Assembly: GCF_014647475.1 (NCBI RefSeq)
Contig: NZ_BMPG01000002.1
Span: 310,001-374,000 of the forward strand
Direction: 5' to 3'
DNA from: Halocalculus aciditolerans
GTDB taxonomy: Archaea; Halobacteriota; Halobacteria; Halobacteriales; Halobacteriaceae
Length of the DNA stretch: 64,000 bases
The notes under the pieces are model-generated. The model saw only the letters and a program-made list of their open reading frames with translations, was not told where the DNA came from and did no database searches. The stretch's first letter is position 1, and every line of letters begins with the position of its first letter. This document shows positions 18,353 through 26,762 of this stretch, piece after piece. Both the position numbers and the translations under genes were made by a program.

Positions 18353-19333
18353 ATGAAGTGGTATATCGCGAAACGCCTTCTGTGGACGGTCGTCGCCGTG
18401 TGGATCGCGCTCACCATCACGTTCGGCCTCCTCTCGGTCACGCCGAACCCCGGCATGACGAAGGCCGTGATGGGCTGCGCCGCCGCCGGCGACGACCCCC
18501 AGCAGTGCCGCGAACAGTTCAAACAGCAACACGACCTCGATATCCCCGTCACCGAGCGGTACGAGAACTACATGGTGAACATGGCGACCCTCAACTGGGG
18601 GTGGTCTGACTCCAGAGGGCAGTACGTCACGTCGGCGATCGCCGACGCGTGGAAGTTCACCGCGCAGTACGCGATACCCGTCATCGTGCTCTCCACGCTC
18701 ATCGGGTACAGCATCGGGCTCTACTCCGCCTACAAGCCCTACACGCTGACGGACTACGCCGGGTCGTTCGTCGCGTTCTTCGGTATCAGCATCCCGAACT
18801 TCTGGTTCGCGCTGGTGTTGATTATGTTACTGGGGACGCGATTCGACTTCATCCCCGTCTACTACCAGAGCGGAATCCCCGTCGAGCAGGGGTGGTTCTC
18901 CCTCGCGAACGCGATGCAGCTCGTCCTCCCCATCACCGTGATGTTGACGGCGTCGCTCGCGTGGCAGATGCGGTACTCGCGGGCGCAGGCGCTCGAACAG
19001 ATGAATCAGGAGTTCGTGAAGGTCGCGAAGGCGAAGGGCGCGAGCCAGTTCCGCCTGATGATCTATCACGTCCTCCGGATGGCGGCGGTCCCGCTCTCGA
19101 CGAGCTTCGTCGGGAGCCTCATCGCCATCTTCTGGTCGGGGTCCGTCATCATCGAACAGATATTCGCGATTCCCGGGCTCGGCTACATGTCCTACACCGC
19201 GCTCGTCGAGCAGGACACCGCGCTCATCCTGGCGACGACGCTCATCACGGTGTTCCTCGCCATCATCGGGAACCTCATCGAGGACATCGCGTACGTCGTC
19301 CTCGACCCGCGCATCGACTACGGAGACCGATAA
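18353..19333 (+). CDS. dppB: ABC transporter permease, DppB type
   Basis: A 326-residue inner-membrane permease with about six TM helices. It starts with the conserved MKWYIAKRLLWTVVAVW and has a large external loop after helix 1. The ATPase-contact EAA region is KVAKAKGASQFRLMIYHVLR. It pairs with the next gene to form the translocation pore of the peptide importer. The spacing is 33 bases after dppA and 3 bases before dppC, consistent with one transcript. Confidence 0.93.
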   Translation: MKWYIAKRLLWTVVAVWIALTITFGLLSVTPNPGMTKAVMGCAAAGDDPQQCREQFKQQHDLDIPVTERYENYMVNMATLNWGWSDSRGQYVTSAIADAWKFTAQYAIPVIVLSTLIGYSIGLYSAYKPYTLTDYAGSFVAFFGISIPNFWFALVLIMLLGTRFDFIPVYYQSGIPVEQGWFSLANAMQLVLPITVMLTASLAWQMRYSRAQALEQMNQEFVKVAKAKGASQFRLMIYHVLRMAAVPLSTSFVGSLIAIFWSGSVIIEQIFAIPGLGYMSYTALVEQDTALILATTLITVFLAIIGNLIEDIAYVVLDPRIDYGDR

Positions 19334-19336
19334 CTC

Positions 19337-20497
19337 ATGGCTACAGACAACGACACGTCGTTCGAAGATATCGACTGGGACGCCCACTCGGTGTCGAAGT
19401 TCTCACTCTCGGCGGCCGGCGCGGCCGAAATCGTCGCGTACCTCGTGCTCGCCGGCGCGTTCCTCTACGACTACGCGGTCCTGCAGAACGCGGGGCCGCT
19501 CGTGCTCAACTGGGACGTGTTGAGCGTCGAGTGGATGTTGATGGGGACGCTCATCGCGATGTTCTTCCACGGCGTCATCCCGCTCGCCCGAAACGCGCGG
19601 ATGCGGGAGTTCTACTGGCGGCGGTTCAAGAAGAACAAGATCGCGGTGGTGGCGCTCTGCTACCTCGTCACCATCTTCTTCGTCGGTATCGTCGGGCCGC
19701 TCTTCCTCGACCCGCCGCAGATCCGGTTCGGGAATCGCATCGTGCCGCCCGTCGGCGTGACGGCGACGGTGAACGGCGTCGTGAAGACGGGGTCGTGGCA
19801 GTTCCCGCTCGGCACGACCGGCGAGGGGTACAGCGTCCTGAAACTCGTGGTCTACGGGATGCGCGTGAGCATGGAGGTCGGCCTCATCGCGACGGTCTTC
19901 TCCGTCGTCATCGGCTCCGTCGTCGGCGCGGTCGCCGCGCTCGCGACCGCGCTCGACGTCGGGTGGCTGGACGAAGTCCTCATGCGGTACGTCGACATCC
20001 AGTCGGTCTTCCCGGCGTTCATGCTCCTCTTGCTCCTCGTCTACCTCTTCGGGAGTCAGCTCTGGATGATTATCCTCATCTACGGCTTCCTCTCCTGGGA
20101 GGGCATCGCGCGCACGGTGCGCGGCGAGGCGCTCCAGCGCTCGTCCGAGGAGTACATCGAGGCGGCGCGCGCGTCCGGTGCGAACATGATGTACATCGTC
20201 CGTCAACACCTGATTCCGAACTCCGCGAACAGTATCATCATCAACGCGACGGTCGCGATTCCGACGTTCATCCTCGGGGAGGCGGCGCTCGCCTTCCTCG
20301 GGTTCAGCGACCCGAGCACGTTCTCGTGGGGGCGCACCATCTCCGCGGGGCAGGCGCACCTCGGCGACGCCTGGTGGATTTCGACGATTCCGGGCGTCTT
20401 CCTGTTCTTCACCGTGCTCTCCTTCTACTACGCGGGGGAGGCGATGCGTGACGCGATGGACCCGCGACAGGAGGTCGGCGGGGGTGGTGGCCTGTGA
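19337..20497 (+). CDS. dppC: ABC transporter permease, DppC type
   Basis: A 386-residue permease, longer than bacterial DppC (~300). It has an N-terminal ~90-residue extension with two extra hydrophobic stretches (AEIVAYLVLAGAFLYDY and WMLMGTLIAMFFHGVI) before the usual MREFYWRRFKKNKIAVVAL start. The EAA loop is YIEAARASGANMMYIVRQHLIPN. The C-terminus ends in a Gly-rich tail. It forms the pore with DppB. The last codons overlap the GTG start of dppD by four bases. The extension is seen in other haloarchaeal homologues as far as I recall. Confidence 0.9.
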   Translation: MATDNDTSFEDIDWDAHSVSKFSLSAAGAAEIVAYLVLAGAFLYDYAVLQNAGPLVLNWDVLSVEWMLMGTLIAMFFHGVIPLARNARMREFYWRRFKKNKIAVVALCYLVTIFFVGIVGPLFLDPPQIRFGNRIVPPVGVTATVNGVVKTGSWQFPLGTTGEGYSVLKLVVYGMRVSMEVGLIATVFSVVIGSVVGAVAALATALDVGWLDEVLMRYVDIQSVFPAFMLLLLLVYLFGSQLWMIILIYGFLSWEGIARTVRGEALQRSSEEYIEAARASGANMMYIVRQHLIPNSANSIIINATVAIPTFILGEAALAFLGFSDPSTFSWGRTISAGQAHLGDAWWISTIPGVFLFFTVLSFYYAGEAMRDAMDPRQEVGGGGGL

Positions 20498-21552
20498 GCG
20501 ACCGAGAGCCGCTGCTCTCCGTCGACGGCCTGAAGACGTACTTCCACACCGACGAGGGAACCGCGTACGCCGTCGACGGCGTCTCCTTCGACGTCGAGCG
20601 CGGCGAGACGGTTGCCATCGTCGGCGAGTCCGGGAGCGGGAAGACCGTGACGAGCGAGTCGATCACGAAAATCCTCGACATGCCGCCCGGCGAAATCGTC
20701 GAGGGCTCCATCACGTTCGACGGGACGGAGCTCACGACGAAGACGGACAAAGAGTTACAGAAGATCCGCGGGAACCGCATCAGTCACATCTTCCAGAACC
20801 CGCAGAACGGCCTCAACCCCGTCTACAAGGTCGGTCGGCAGATCGGGGAGACGCTCCGCATCCACCGGGACGACCTCTCGAAGGGGGAGGTTCGGAAACG
20901 CGTCGTCGACTTGCTCGACCGCACGGGGATTCCGGAGGCGTCGGCGCGCGTCGACGACTACCCGCACGAGTTCTCGGGCGGGATGAAACAGCGCGTCCTC
21001 ATCGCGATGGCGCTCGCCTGCGACCCCGACCTCCTCATCGCGGACGAACCCACGACCGCGCTCGACGTCACCATCCAGGCGCAGATTCTCCGCCTCCTCG
21101 AAGACATCCAGGACGAGTTCGACATGAGCGTCATCTTCGTCACGCACGACCTCGGCGTCGTCTCCGAGATCGCGGACCGCGTCGTCGTGATGTACTCGGG
21201 GAAGGTCATGGAGGCCGGCACGGTGGAAGACGTCTTCCGGAACCCCGCACACCCCTACACGAAGGCGCTCATCGAGTGTCTGCCGGGGCGCGGCGGGTCG
21301 ATGAACCGCATCCCGGGGTCGCTCCCCGCGGTCACGGACCCGCCCGAGGGCTGTCGGTTCAGCCCGCGGTGTGCGTACGCGACCGAGGACTGCCGCACGG
21401 GCGGCCAGCCGGCCATGCACGCGGTCCATTCGGAGACGCACGAGGCCTCCTGCGTCTACTACGGCGCGGGCTACGACGAAGCGGAGCTCGACACCGGGAG
21501 CGCGGACGAGACGAGCAGTCGAGACACGATGGCTGACGGAGGGACGCGATGA
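20494..21552 (+). CDS. dppD: ABC transporter ATPase, DppD type
   Basis: A 352-residue ATPase. It has Walker A GESGSGKT, Q-loop FQNPQNGLNP, signature FSGGMKQR, Walker B LLIADEPTTALD and H-loop VTHDL. The C-terminal oligopeptide-transporter domain has four cysteines (GCRFSPRCAYATEDC, then SC near the end). This arrangement is known to hold a [4Fe-4S] cluster in some family members. It starts at GTG 20494, overlapping dppC, and overlaps dppF by ATGA. It energises the importer together with DppF. Confidence 0.93.
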   Translation: MSDREPLLSVDGLKTYFHTDEGTAYAVDGVSFDVERGETVAIVGESGSGKTVTSESITKILDMPPGEIVEGSITFDGTELTTKTDKELQKIRGNRISHIFQNPQNGLNPVYKVGRQIGETLRIHRDDLSKGEVRKRVVDLLDRTGIPEASARVDDYPHEFSGGMKQRVLIAMALACDPDLLIADEPTTALDVTIQAQILRLLEDIQDEFDMSVIFVTHDLGVVSEIADRVVVMYSGKVMEAGTVEDVFRNPAHPYTKALIECLPGRGGSMNRIPGSLPAVTDPPEGCRFSPRCAYATEDCRTGGQPAMHAVHSETHEASCVYYGAGYDEAELDTGSADETSSRDTMADGGTR

Positions 21553-22862
21553 GTCAACGCACGTTCGACCGGCCGACGGACGCAGACGAACCGCTCTTGC
21601 AGGTGCGAGACCTGGAGAAACACTACCCCATCAGGAAGGGCGTCCTGAAACAGGAGGTGGCGCGCGTCCGCGCCGTCGACGGCATCTCCTTCGACGTCCA
21701 CCCCGGCGAGACGGTGGGAATCGTCGGGGAGTCCGGCTGCGGGAAGTCGACCGTCGCGAAATCCATCCTCCGGCTCGACGACCCGACCGCGGGGAGCGTC
21801 GAGTTCGACGGCGAGGACATCACGGAGTACGGGGACCGCGAGCTGAAGCGGTTCCGGCGGGAGGCGCAGATGATCTTCCAGAACCCGGATTCGAGCTTCG
21901 ACCCGCGGATGACCATCGGGGAGTCCGTCTCGGAGCCGCTGCGCATCCACGGCGTCGGCCCGCGGACGCGCCGGCTCGAAATCGCCCGCGACCTCCTCGA
22001 ACGCGTCGGGCTGAACGCGGACGACGCCGACCGCTACCCCCACGAGCTCTCGGGCGGGCAGAAACAGCGCGTCGCGCTCGCTCGCGCGCTCGTCGTGAAC
22101 CCGCGCCTCGTCGTCGCCGACGAACCCGTGAGCGCGCTCGACGTCTCCGTGCAGGCCGAAGTGCTCTCCCTCCTCCAGGACATCCAGGAGGAGTTCAACC
22201 TCGCCATCCTCTTCATCAGCCACGACATGAGCGTCGTGCGCGAGGTCTGCGACCGCGTCGCCGTGATGTACCTCGGACAGATCGTCGAAATCGGCTCGAC
22301 GGAAGAGCTCTTCGCGAACCCCGAACACCCCTACACGCGGGCGTTACTCCGGTCGATTCCGACGCTCGACCTCGACTCGCGCGGCATCGACGCCGGCCTC
22401 CGCGGCGAAGTCCCGGACCCGACGGACCCGCCCTCGGGCTGTAACTTCTACACGCGGTGTCCGGAAGTCATCCAGCCCGAAGGATACGATTTCGAACAGG
22501 AGCACTGGCGGAGCGTCATGGACCTCCGCGTCGCGATGGAGCGCCACGGCGTCGACGTCGACGGGCTCCGCGAGTTCGTCGGCCTCGACGACGGCGAGTC
22601 GGTCTCCGAGGCGGACGCCGCGAAGATGAAAGCGGAGCTCCGCAGAGAGCACGACATCCCCGAGTCGCTCACGGACGCGAGCGCGGAGACCGTCCTCGAA
22701 CGGGCGCTCGACGACGTCGTCCACCGGAACGTCGCGGCGGCCCGCGACCGCCTCGCCGAGGAGTTCGAGACGGTCTGCGAGCGACAAGAGCCGGCCTTGG
22801 ACGCGGAAGGGTCGAGTCGGCCGACCGCCTGCCACCTCGACGGCGCGCCCGCCGACGACTAA
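21549..22862 (+). CDS. dppF: ABC transporter ATPase, DppF type, with ~95-residue insertion
   Basis: A 437-residue ATPase, about 100 longer than bacterial DppF. It has Walker A GESGCGKS (60-67), signature LSGGQ (167-171), Walker B with DEPVSALD near 191 and H225. The C-terminal family domain starts normally at PPSGCNFYTRCP (Cys298, Cys304) and ends normally at VCERQEPALD...TACHL (Cys410, Cys428). An acidic, helical insertion of about 95 residues (about 308-404) lies between the two cysteine pairs. It is the last gene of the importer operon and runs convergent to pilC, 20 bases away. Confidence 0.92.
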   Translation: MSQRTFDRPTDADEPLLQVRDLEKHYPIRKGVLKQEVARVRAVDGISFDVHPGETVGIVGESGCGKSTVAKSILRLDDPTAGSVEFDGEDITEYGDRELKRFRREAQMIFQNPDSSFDPRMTIGESVSEPLRIHGVGPRTRRLEIARDLLERVGLNADDADRYPHELSGGQKQRVALARALVVNPRLVVADEPVSALDVSVQAEVLSLLQDIQEEFNLAILFISHDMSVVREVCDRVAVMYLGQIVEIGSTEELFANPEHPYTRALLRSIPTLDLDSRGIDAGLRGEVPDPTDPPSGCNFYTRCPEVIQPEGYDFEQEHWRSVMDLRVAMERHGVDVDGLREFVGLDDGESVSEADAAKMKAELRREHDIPESLTDASAETVLERALDDVVHRNVAAARDRLAEEFETVCERQEPALDAEGSSRPTACHLDGAPADD

Positions 22863-22882
22863 GCCGCCCCCGTCAGTTCTTT

Positions 22883-24994
22883 TCAGCCGCCGAAGACGAG
22901 GAGCGTGGCGTACGCGACGAGGAGGAGGAGCGTGGCGTGTTTCGCGCCGGCGCGCGTCGTGCTCTGCCCCATGTGGCCGGCGACGAACCCCGAGCAGACC
23001 GCCTGCACGATGGCGGTGTGGAAGAGGAGGAGGCGGTATTCGGGCTTCTCGCCGCCGCCGCTGCTGCCGCCGACGAAGGAGGGCGTGCCGCCGGGGATCG
23101 ACGTCCCGGCCGCGCCGGAGCCGAGCTGGCCGAGGTCCGTGGGGATGGAGGGGATGAAGACGACGACGAGCGCGACGATGATGGCGATGAAGACGAAGAA
23201 GGAGAGGTAGATGACGATGAGGTAGGTGAGGAGTTCGGTGCGGCGTTCGCGCTTCAGGCGCTGGCTGGCTTTCGCTTCGTCGGCGGCGATGCGGAGGACG
23301 GGGCCGAGGTCGCCGCTCGCGCCCATCGCGTTCGTGACGAGCGTGGTGACGCGGGTGACGGTCGCGGTTCCCATCCGGGATTCGAAGCGCTGGAGGGCGG
23401 TCTCGGCGTGTGCGCCCCACTGGATGTCGGCCCAGACGCGTTCGAGTTCGCGGGAGAGCGCGCCGAGTTCGGTGTTGACGACGCGGCCGATGCTCTCGAC
23501 GATTGACATCCCGGCTTCGTTCGTGCTGGCGAGGCGGTCGAGGAAGTCGGGGACGACGGCTTCGATGGCGCTGATGCGGCGGCTCCGCACTTCGTGGGCG
23601 GCGGCGAACGTGCCGGTGACGAAGAGCGTGGCGATGACGAGCGGGTCGTCGGCGCGCGCGAGCGTGAGCGACCCCGCCGTCGCGGCGCGGTAGAGGTCGA
23701 CGGCGACGGCGAGAACGGCGACGGGGATGACGATGTAGAGGACGGCGAGCGGGTTGTCGACGAGGTTCTCGACGGGGTGGCGGAGGCGGTAGGTGATGGG
23801 GCGGAGGCGGCAGGCGGCGGCGAGGCGCGCGTGGTTCTTCCGCCGGCGGTCGCCGCCGTCGGTGACGGGGCTGGCGTCGGCGTCGGTGTTCGCGGTTTCG
23901 GCGTGGCGGGCGTCGGGGAGGGTCTGGTGCTGCGTGCGCTCCTCGGGCGAGGTGGCGACGGTGGACTCGGTGACGGAGTCGAGGTAGACGAGGAAGCCGA
24001 GGGTCGTGACGGGGAGGACGAGGTAGGCGAGGAGGCGGAGGTAGATGAGCATCCCGCCCATGACGAGGCCGATGACGACGAGGACGGTGATGAGGAAGAG
24101 CGGGCCGGCGACGAAGACGGTGACGTAGGCTTCGGCGAGCGTGGAGAGGAGTTCGAGGAACTGCGTCTGCTTCGACTCCGCTTGCTCTTTGAAGTACTCG
24201 TACTCGTCGCGGAGGAAGCTCGGGAGGTTCTGCCCGGACTGGAGGACGCTGACGAGGTTCTCAGCGAACTCCTGGAGGTCGTCGTTCGGCGTGCGGTCGG
24301 CGAGCCGGCGGAGGGACGCGAGGATGTCCGTGCCGAACATGTCGACGTCCTTCACGACGATTTCGAGTTCGTCGGCGGTCGCGCCGTAGACGTCCTTGTT
24401 CCGCGCGAGGACGCGGATGATGTCGGTGAACGCCATGCCGGAGCGCGAGAGCGCGTACATGAAGGCGATGTTCCGCTGGAGGCTGGCGTCGATGTGACGG
24501 CCGCGGGTCTCGGCGTCGTGTTCGACCATCGACCAGCGGAAGCGGTAGACGGCGAAGGCGGCGGCGACGCCGACGGTCGCGCTCGCGAGGAGGAAGATGC
24601 CGGCGAGCTGGAGGACGGAGAAGCCGGGGGAGATGGAGCCGAGGAGCGCGGAGAGTTCACCGGGGAGGGCGTCGGCGAGCGCCGCGTTCCCGGCGACGAC
24701 GAGGACGACGACGGCGGCGACGGCGTAGACGCTGAGGACGCTGCCGGCGAGCGCGGCGAACGTCGCGTAGAGGAAGGTCTTGGACGCGAAGACGCGGTAG
24801 GTCTCGCTGCGGTGGGCGGCGCGGAGCGTCTGGACCTGGTGGCGGTTCACGGGTTCGCGCCGCCGCGTGTACGCGCCGAACGTCGTGAGCGCGATGCGCG
24901 TGAAGAGGCGGTTGAGCCGGGGGACGTAGGGCGTGGTGGAGACGAGGAGGACGAGCGCGAAGACGCCGGCGAGCGGGAGGAACTCCGCGATCAT
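22883..24994 (-). CDS. pilC: PilC/TadC-type membrane platform protein with two T2SF domains
   Basis: A 703-residue integral membrane protein with two GspF/TadC (T2SF) domains. The first follows a TM pair (RSGMAFTDIIRVLARN...) and the second carries LASTNEAGMSIVESIGRVV. A charged linker of about 60 residues between them (HQTLPDARHAETANTDADAS) is low complexity. The C-terminal TM helices end in a Gly/Ser-rich loop and VAYATLLVFGG. It is the inner-membrane platform for an archaeal type IV pilus-like system driven by the adjacent ATPase. The ATG at 24994 overlaps the pilB stop (ATGA). No prepilin genes are adjacent. Confidence 0.88.
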   Translation of the reverse strand: MIAEFLPLAGVFALVLLVSTTPYVPRLNRLFTRIALTTFGAYTRRREPVNRHQVQTLRAAHRSETYRVFASKTFLYATFAALAGSVLSVYAVAAVVVLVVAGNAALADALPGELSALLGSISPGFSVLQLAGIFLLASATVGVAAAFAVYRFRWSMVEHDAETRGRHIDASLQRNIAFMYALSRSGMAFTDIIRVLARNKDVYGATADELEIVVKDVDMFGTDILASLRRLADRTPNDDLQEFAENLVSVLQSGQNLPSFLRDEYEYFKEQAESKQTQFLELLSTLAEAYVTVFVAGPLFLITVLVVIGLVMGGMLIYLRLLAYLVLPVTTLGFLVYLDSVTESTVATSPEERTQHQTLPDARHAETANTDADASPVTDGGDRRRKNHARLAAACRLRPITYRLRHPVENLVDNPLAVLYIVIPVAVLAVAVDLYRAATAGSLTLARADDPLVIATLFVTGTFAAAHEVRSRRISAIEAVVPDFLDRLASTNEAGMSIVESIGRVVNTELGALSRELERVWADIQWGAHAETALQRFESRMGTATVTRVTTLVTNAMGASGDLGPVLRIAADEAKASQRLKRERRTELLTYLIVIYLSFFVFIAIIVALVVVFIPSIPTDLGQLGSGAAGTSIPGGTPSFVGGSSGGGEKPEYRLLLFHTAIVQAVCSGFVAGHMGQSTTRAGAKHATLLLLVAYATLLVFGG

Positions 24995-26634
24995 TCGCCG
25001 CCGAACCCGGTGTCGACGTCCTCGTCGAGGCGGTCGGTCACGCGCTCGACGACGCGCTCGGGGTGGGCGTAGTACTCGTTGACGAGCGCGGTGAACCGCC
25101 GGTAGTCGGTGACGTCCTGGTCGACGAGGTACCGGAGTACGCGTTTTCGGTTCTGGAGTTCGCGGAGGAGTTCGGAGCGACTCCACCCGCGTTCGTCCTG
25201 GATGTCGCTCAACACCTGGCTGTCGTACTGCTCGAAGGAGTCGTCGACGGGGTTCCACTCGAAGGCGGTGGAGTAGTCGAGGTCGCCGGTACGCTGGTCG
25301 ATGCCTTCGATTTCGGCGATGACGCGGTTCCGGCGGACGCGGTCGTCGCCGACGTACGTGAGCGTCTGCACGCAGAGGATGTCGAGGCTCTGAATCATCG
25401 CGCGCGGGACGTTGATGGGCTCGTTCTCTAAGCGATTGATCGCCGTCTGGACGCTGTCGGCGTGCATCGTCGAGTACGTCGTGTGACCGGTGTTCATCGC
25501 CTGGAAGAGCGTCATCGCCTCCGCGCCGCGGACTTCGCCGACGATGATGTACTCGGGGCGGTGGCGGAGCGCGGAGCGGAGCAGGTCGTACATCGTGATG
25601 TCCTCGCTCTCGCCGATGCTCTCGCGGGTGACGGAGGAGAGCCAGTTCTCGTGGTAGAGCGTGAGTTCGCGGGTGTCCTCGATGGTGAGGACTTTGGAGC
25701 GCGGCGGGACGAACATGGAGACGGCGTTCATGCTCGTGGTCTTCCCGGACGCCGTCCCGCCGGCGAAGAGGAGGCTCTTGTTGGACTCGATGGCGAGCCA
25801 CAGATAGGCCATCTGGTCGAGGTCGAAGGTGTCGAAGTCGACGAGCGTCGCGGGCGTGAACGGCTCTTCGGAGTACTTCCGGATGGTGAACGCGGAGCCG
25901 CGCGGCGTGACTTCGGTGCCGAGCGCGAGTTCGGCGCGCGACCCGTCGGGCAAGGTGGTCTCCGTGACGGGGTCGCCGATGGAGATGTGCCGCCCGGACT
26001 GCTGGGCGAGGCGGACGACGAAGGAGTCGAGGTCCTCCTCCTCGAAGGTGACGTTCGTGCCGATGTCGGCGTAGTCGTCGTGGTAGACGAAGATGGGGAT
26101 GTCGTAGCCGTCGCAGGAGACGTCCTCGATGTGGGGGTCCTCCATGATGGGGTCGACTTTCTCGAACCCCTCGAAGGAGCGGTAGAGGTAGTAGAAGAGC
26201 CGGTAGAAGGTGTTCATGTCGAGGACGACCCCGTACTCTTCGAGGAGGTCCTCCATCTGGGTTTTCAGGATGGCTTCGGAGTTCTCGGGGTCGTATTCGG
26301 CGCGGAAGACGAGGGACTCACGAATGTCCTCGTAGAGGTCTTCGAGGAGGTCGCGTTCGAACTCGTCGAGTTCGGGTTCGACGGCGACGTAGCGGTGTTC
26401 GTTCTCCGCTTCGCTGTAGTTCACGGAGACGAACGCGAAGGGGGCGTTCACCCAGTAGCGGTCGACTTCCTCCATGCCGTCGACGCCGGAGAACGAGACG
26501 AGCGGGCCGTGCTCGCTCGGGTCGTAGTTCTCCACGTCGAGGTCCGCGCCGCGGAGCACGTCGACGTAGCGGTGGAGCTGCCAGCGGACCGCTGACGCGC
26601 GCGCCTCGACGCTGGAGAGGAAGTCACTCGACAT
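24991..26634 (-). CDS. pilB: PilB/TadA-type secretion ATPase
   Basis: A 547-residue type II/IV secretion ATPase. It has Walker A GGTASGKTT (292-300), an Asp box VLTIEDTRELTL, Walker B EYIIVGEVRGAEA and a His box TGHTTYSTMHAD. The N-terminal ~250 residues form the usual archaeal PilB N-domain (TFYRLFYYLYRSFEGFEKVDPIMEDPHIEDVSCDG). It powers assembly of pili for adhesion or biofilm formation with PilC. It differs from the archaellum ATPase, since no fla/arl genes are nearby. It starts at MSSDFLSSVEARA, close to a TATA box. Confidence 0.9.
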   Translation of the reverse strand: MSSDFLSSVEARASAVRWQLHRYVDVLRGADLDVENYDPSEHGPLVSFSGVDGMEEVDRYWVNAPFAFVSVNYSEAENEHRYVAVEPELDEFERDLLEDLYEDIRESLVFRAEYDPENSEAILKTQMEDLLEEYGVVLDMNTFYRLFYYLYRSFEGFEKVDPIMEDPHIEDVSCDGYDIPIFVYHDDYADIGTNVTFEEEDLDSFVVRLAQQSGRHISIGDPVTETTLPDGSRAELALGTEVTPRGSAFTIRKYSEEPFTPATLVDFDTFDLDQMAYLWLAIESNKSLLFAGGTASGKTTSMNAVSMFVPPRSKVLTIEDTRELTLYHENWLSSVTRESIGESEDITMYDLLRSALRHRPEYIIVGEVRGAEAMTLFQAMNTGHTTYSTMHADSVQTAINRLENEPINVPRAMIQSLDILCVQTLTYVGDDRVRRNRVIAEIEGIDQRTGDLDYSTAFEWNPVDDSFEQYDSQVLSDIQDERGWSRSELLRELQNRKRVLRYLVDQDVTDYRRFTALVNEYYAHPERVVERVTDRLDEDVDTGFGGE

Positions 26635-26660
26635 CTACTACCCCTAATAGGCGGGTGAGA

Positions 26661-26668
26661 CTAAAAAC
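26661..26668 (-). promoter_or_regulatory. TATA box of the pilB-pilC operon
   Basis: On the minus strand the site reads TTTTTAG. It is centred about 27-30 bases before ATG 26634, predicting a leader of only a few bases. Confidence 0.5.
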
Positions 26669-26762
26669 GCCCGTGTCGAAACGGACGACGGGGTGACAGG
26701 ACGCCGGTCGAGGGCGTTTGAGGGTTCGAACTGTTCAAGTGCGGCGCGGGCGGATGGCCTGC

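Noticed and set aside
23594-25072. A 492-residue acidic ORF on the plus strand opposite pilC
   Set aside because: It is antisense to a gene with clear T2SF domains and shows only Asp/Glu/Val-rich low complexity.
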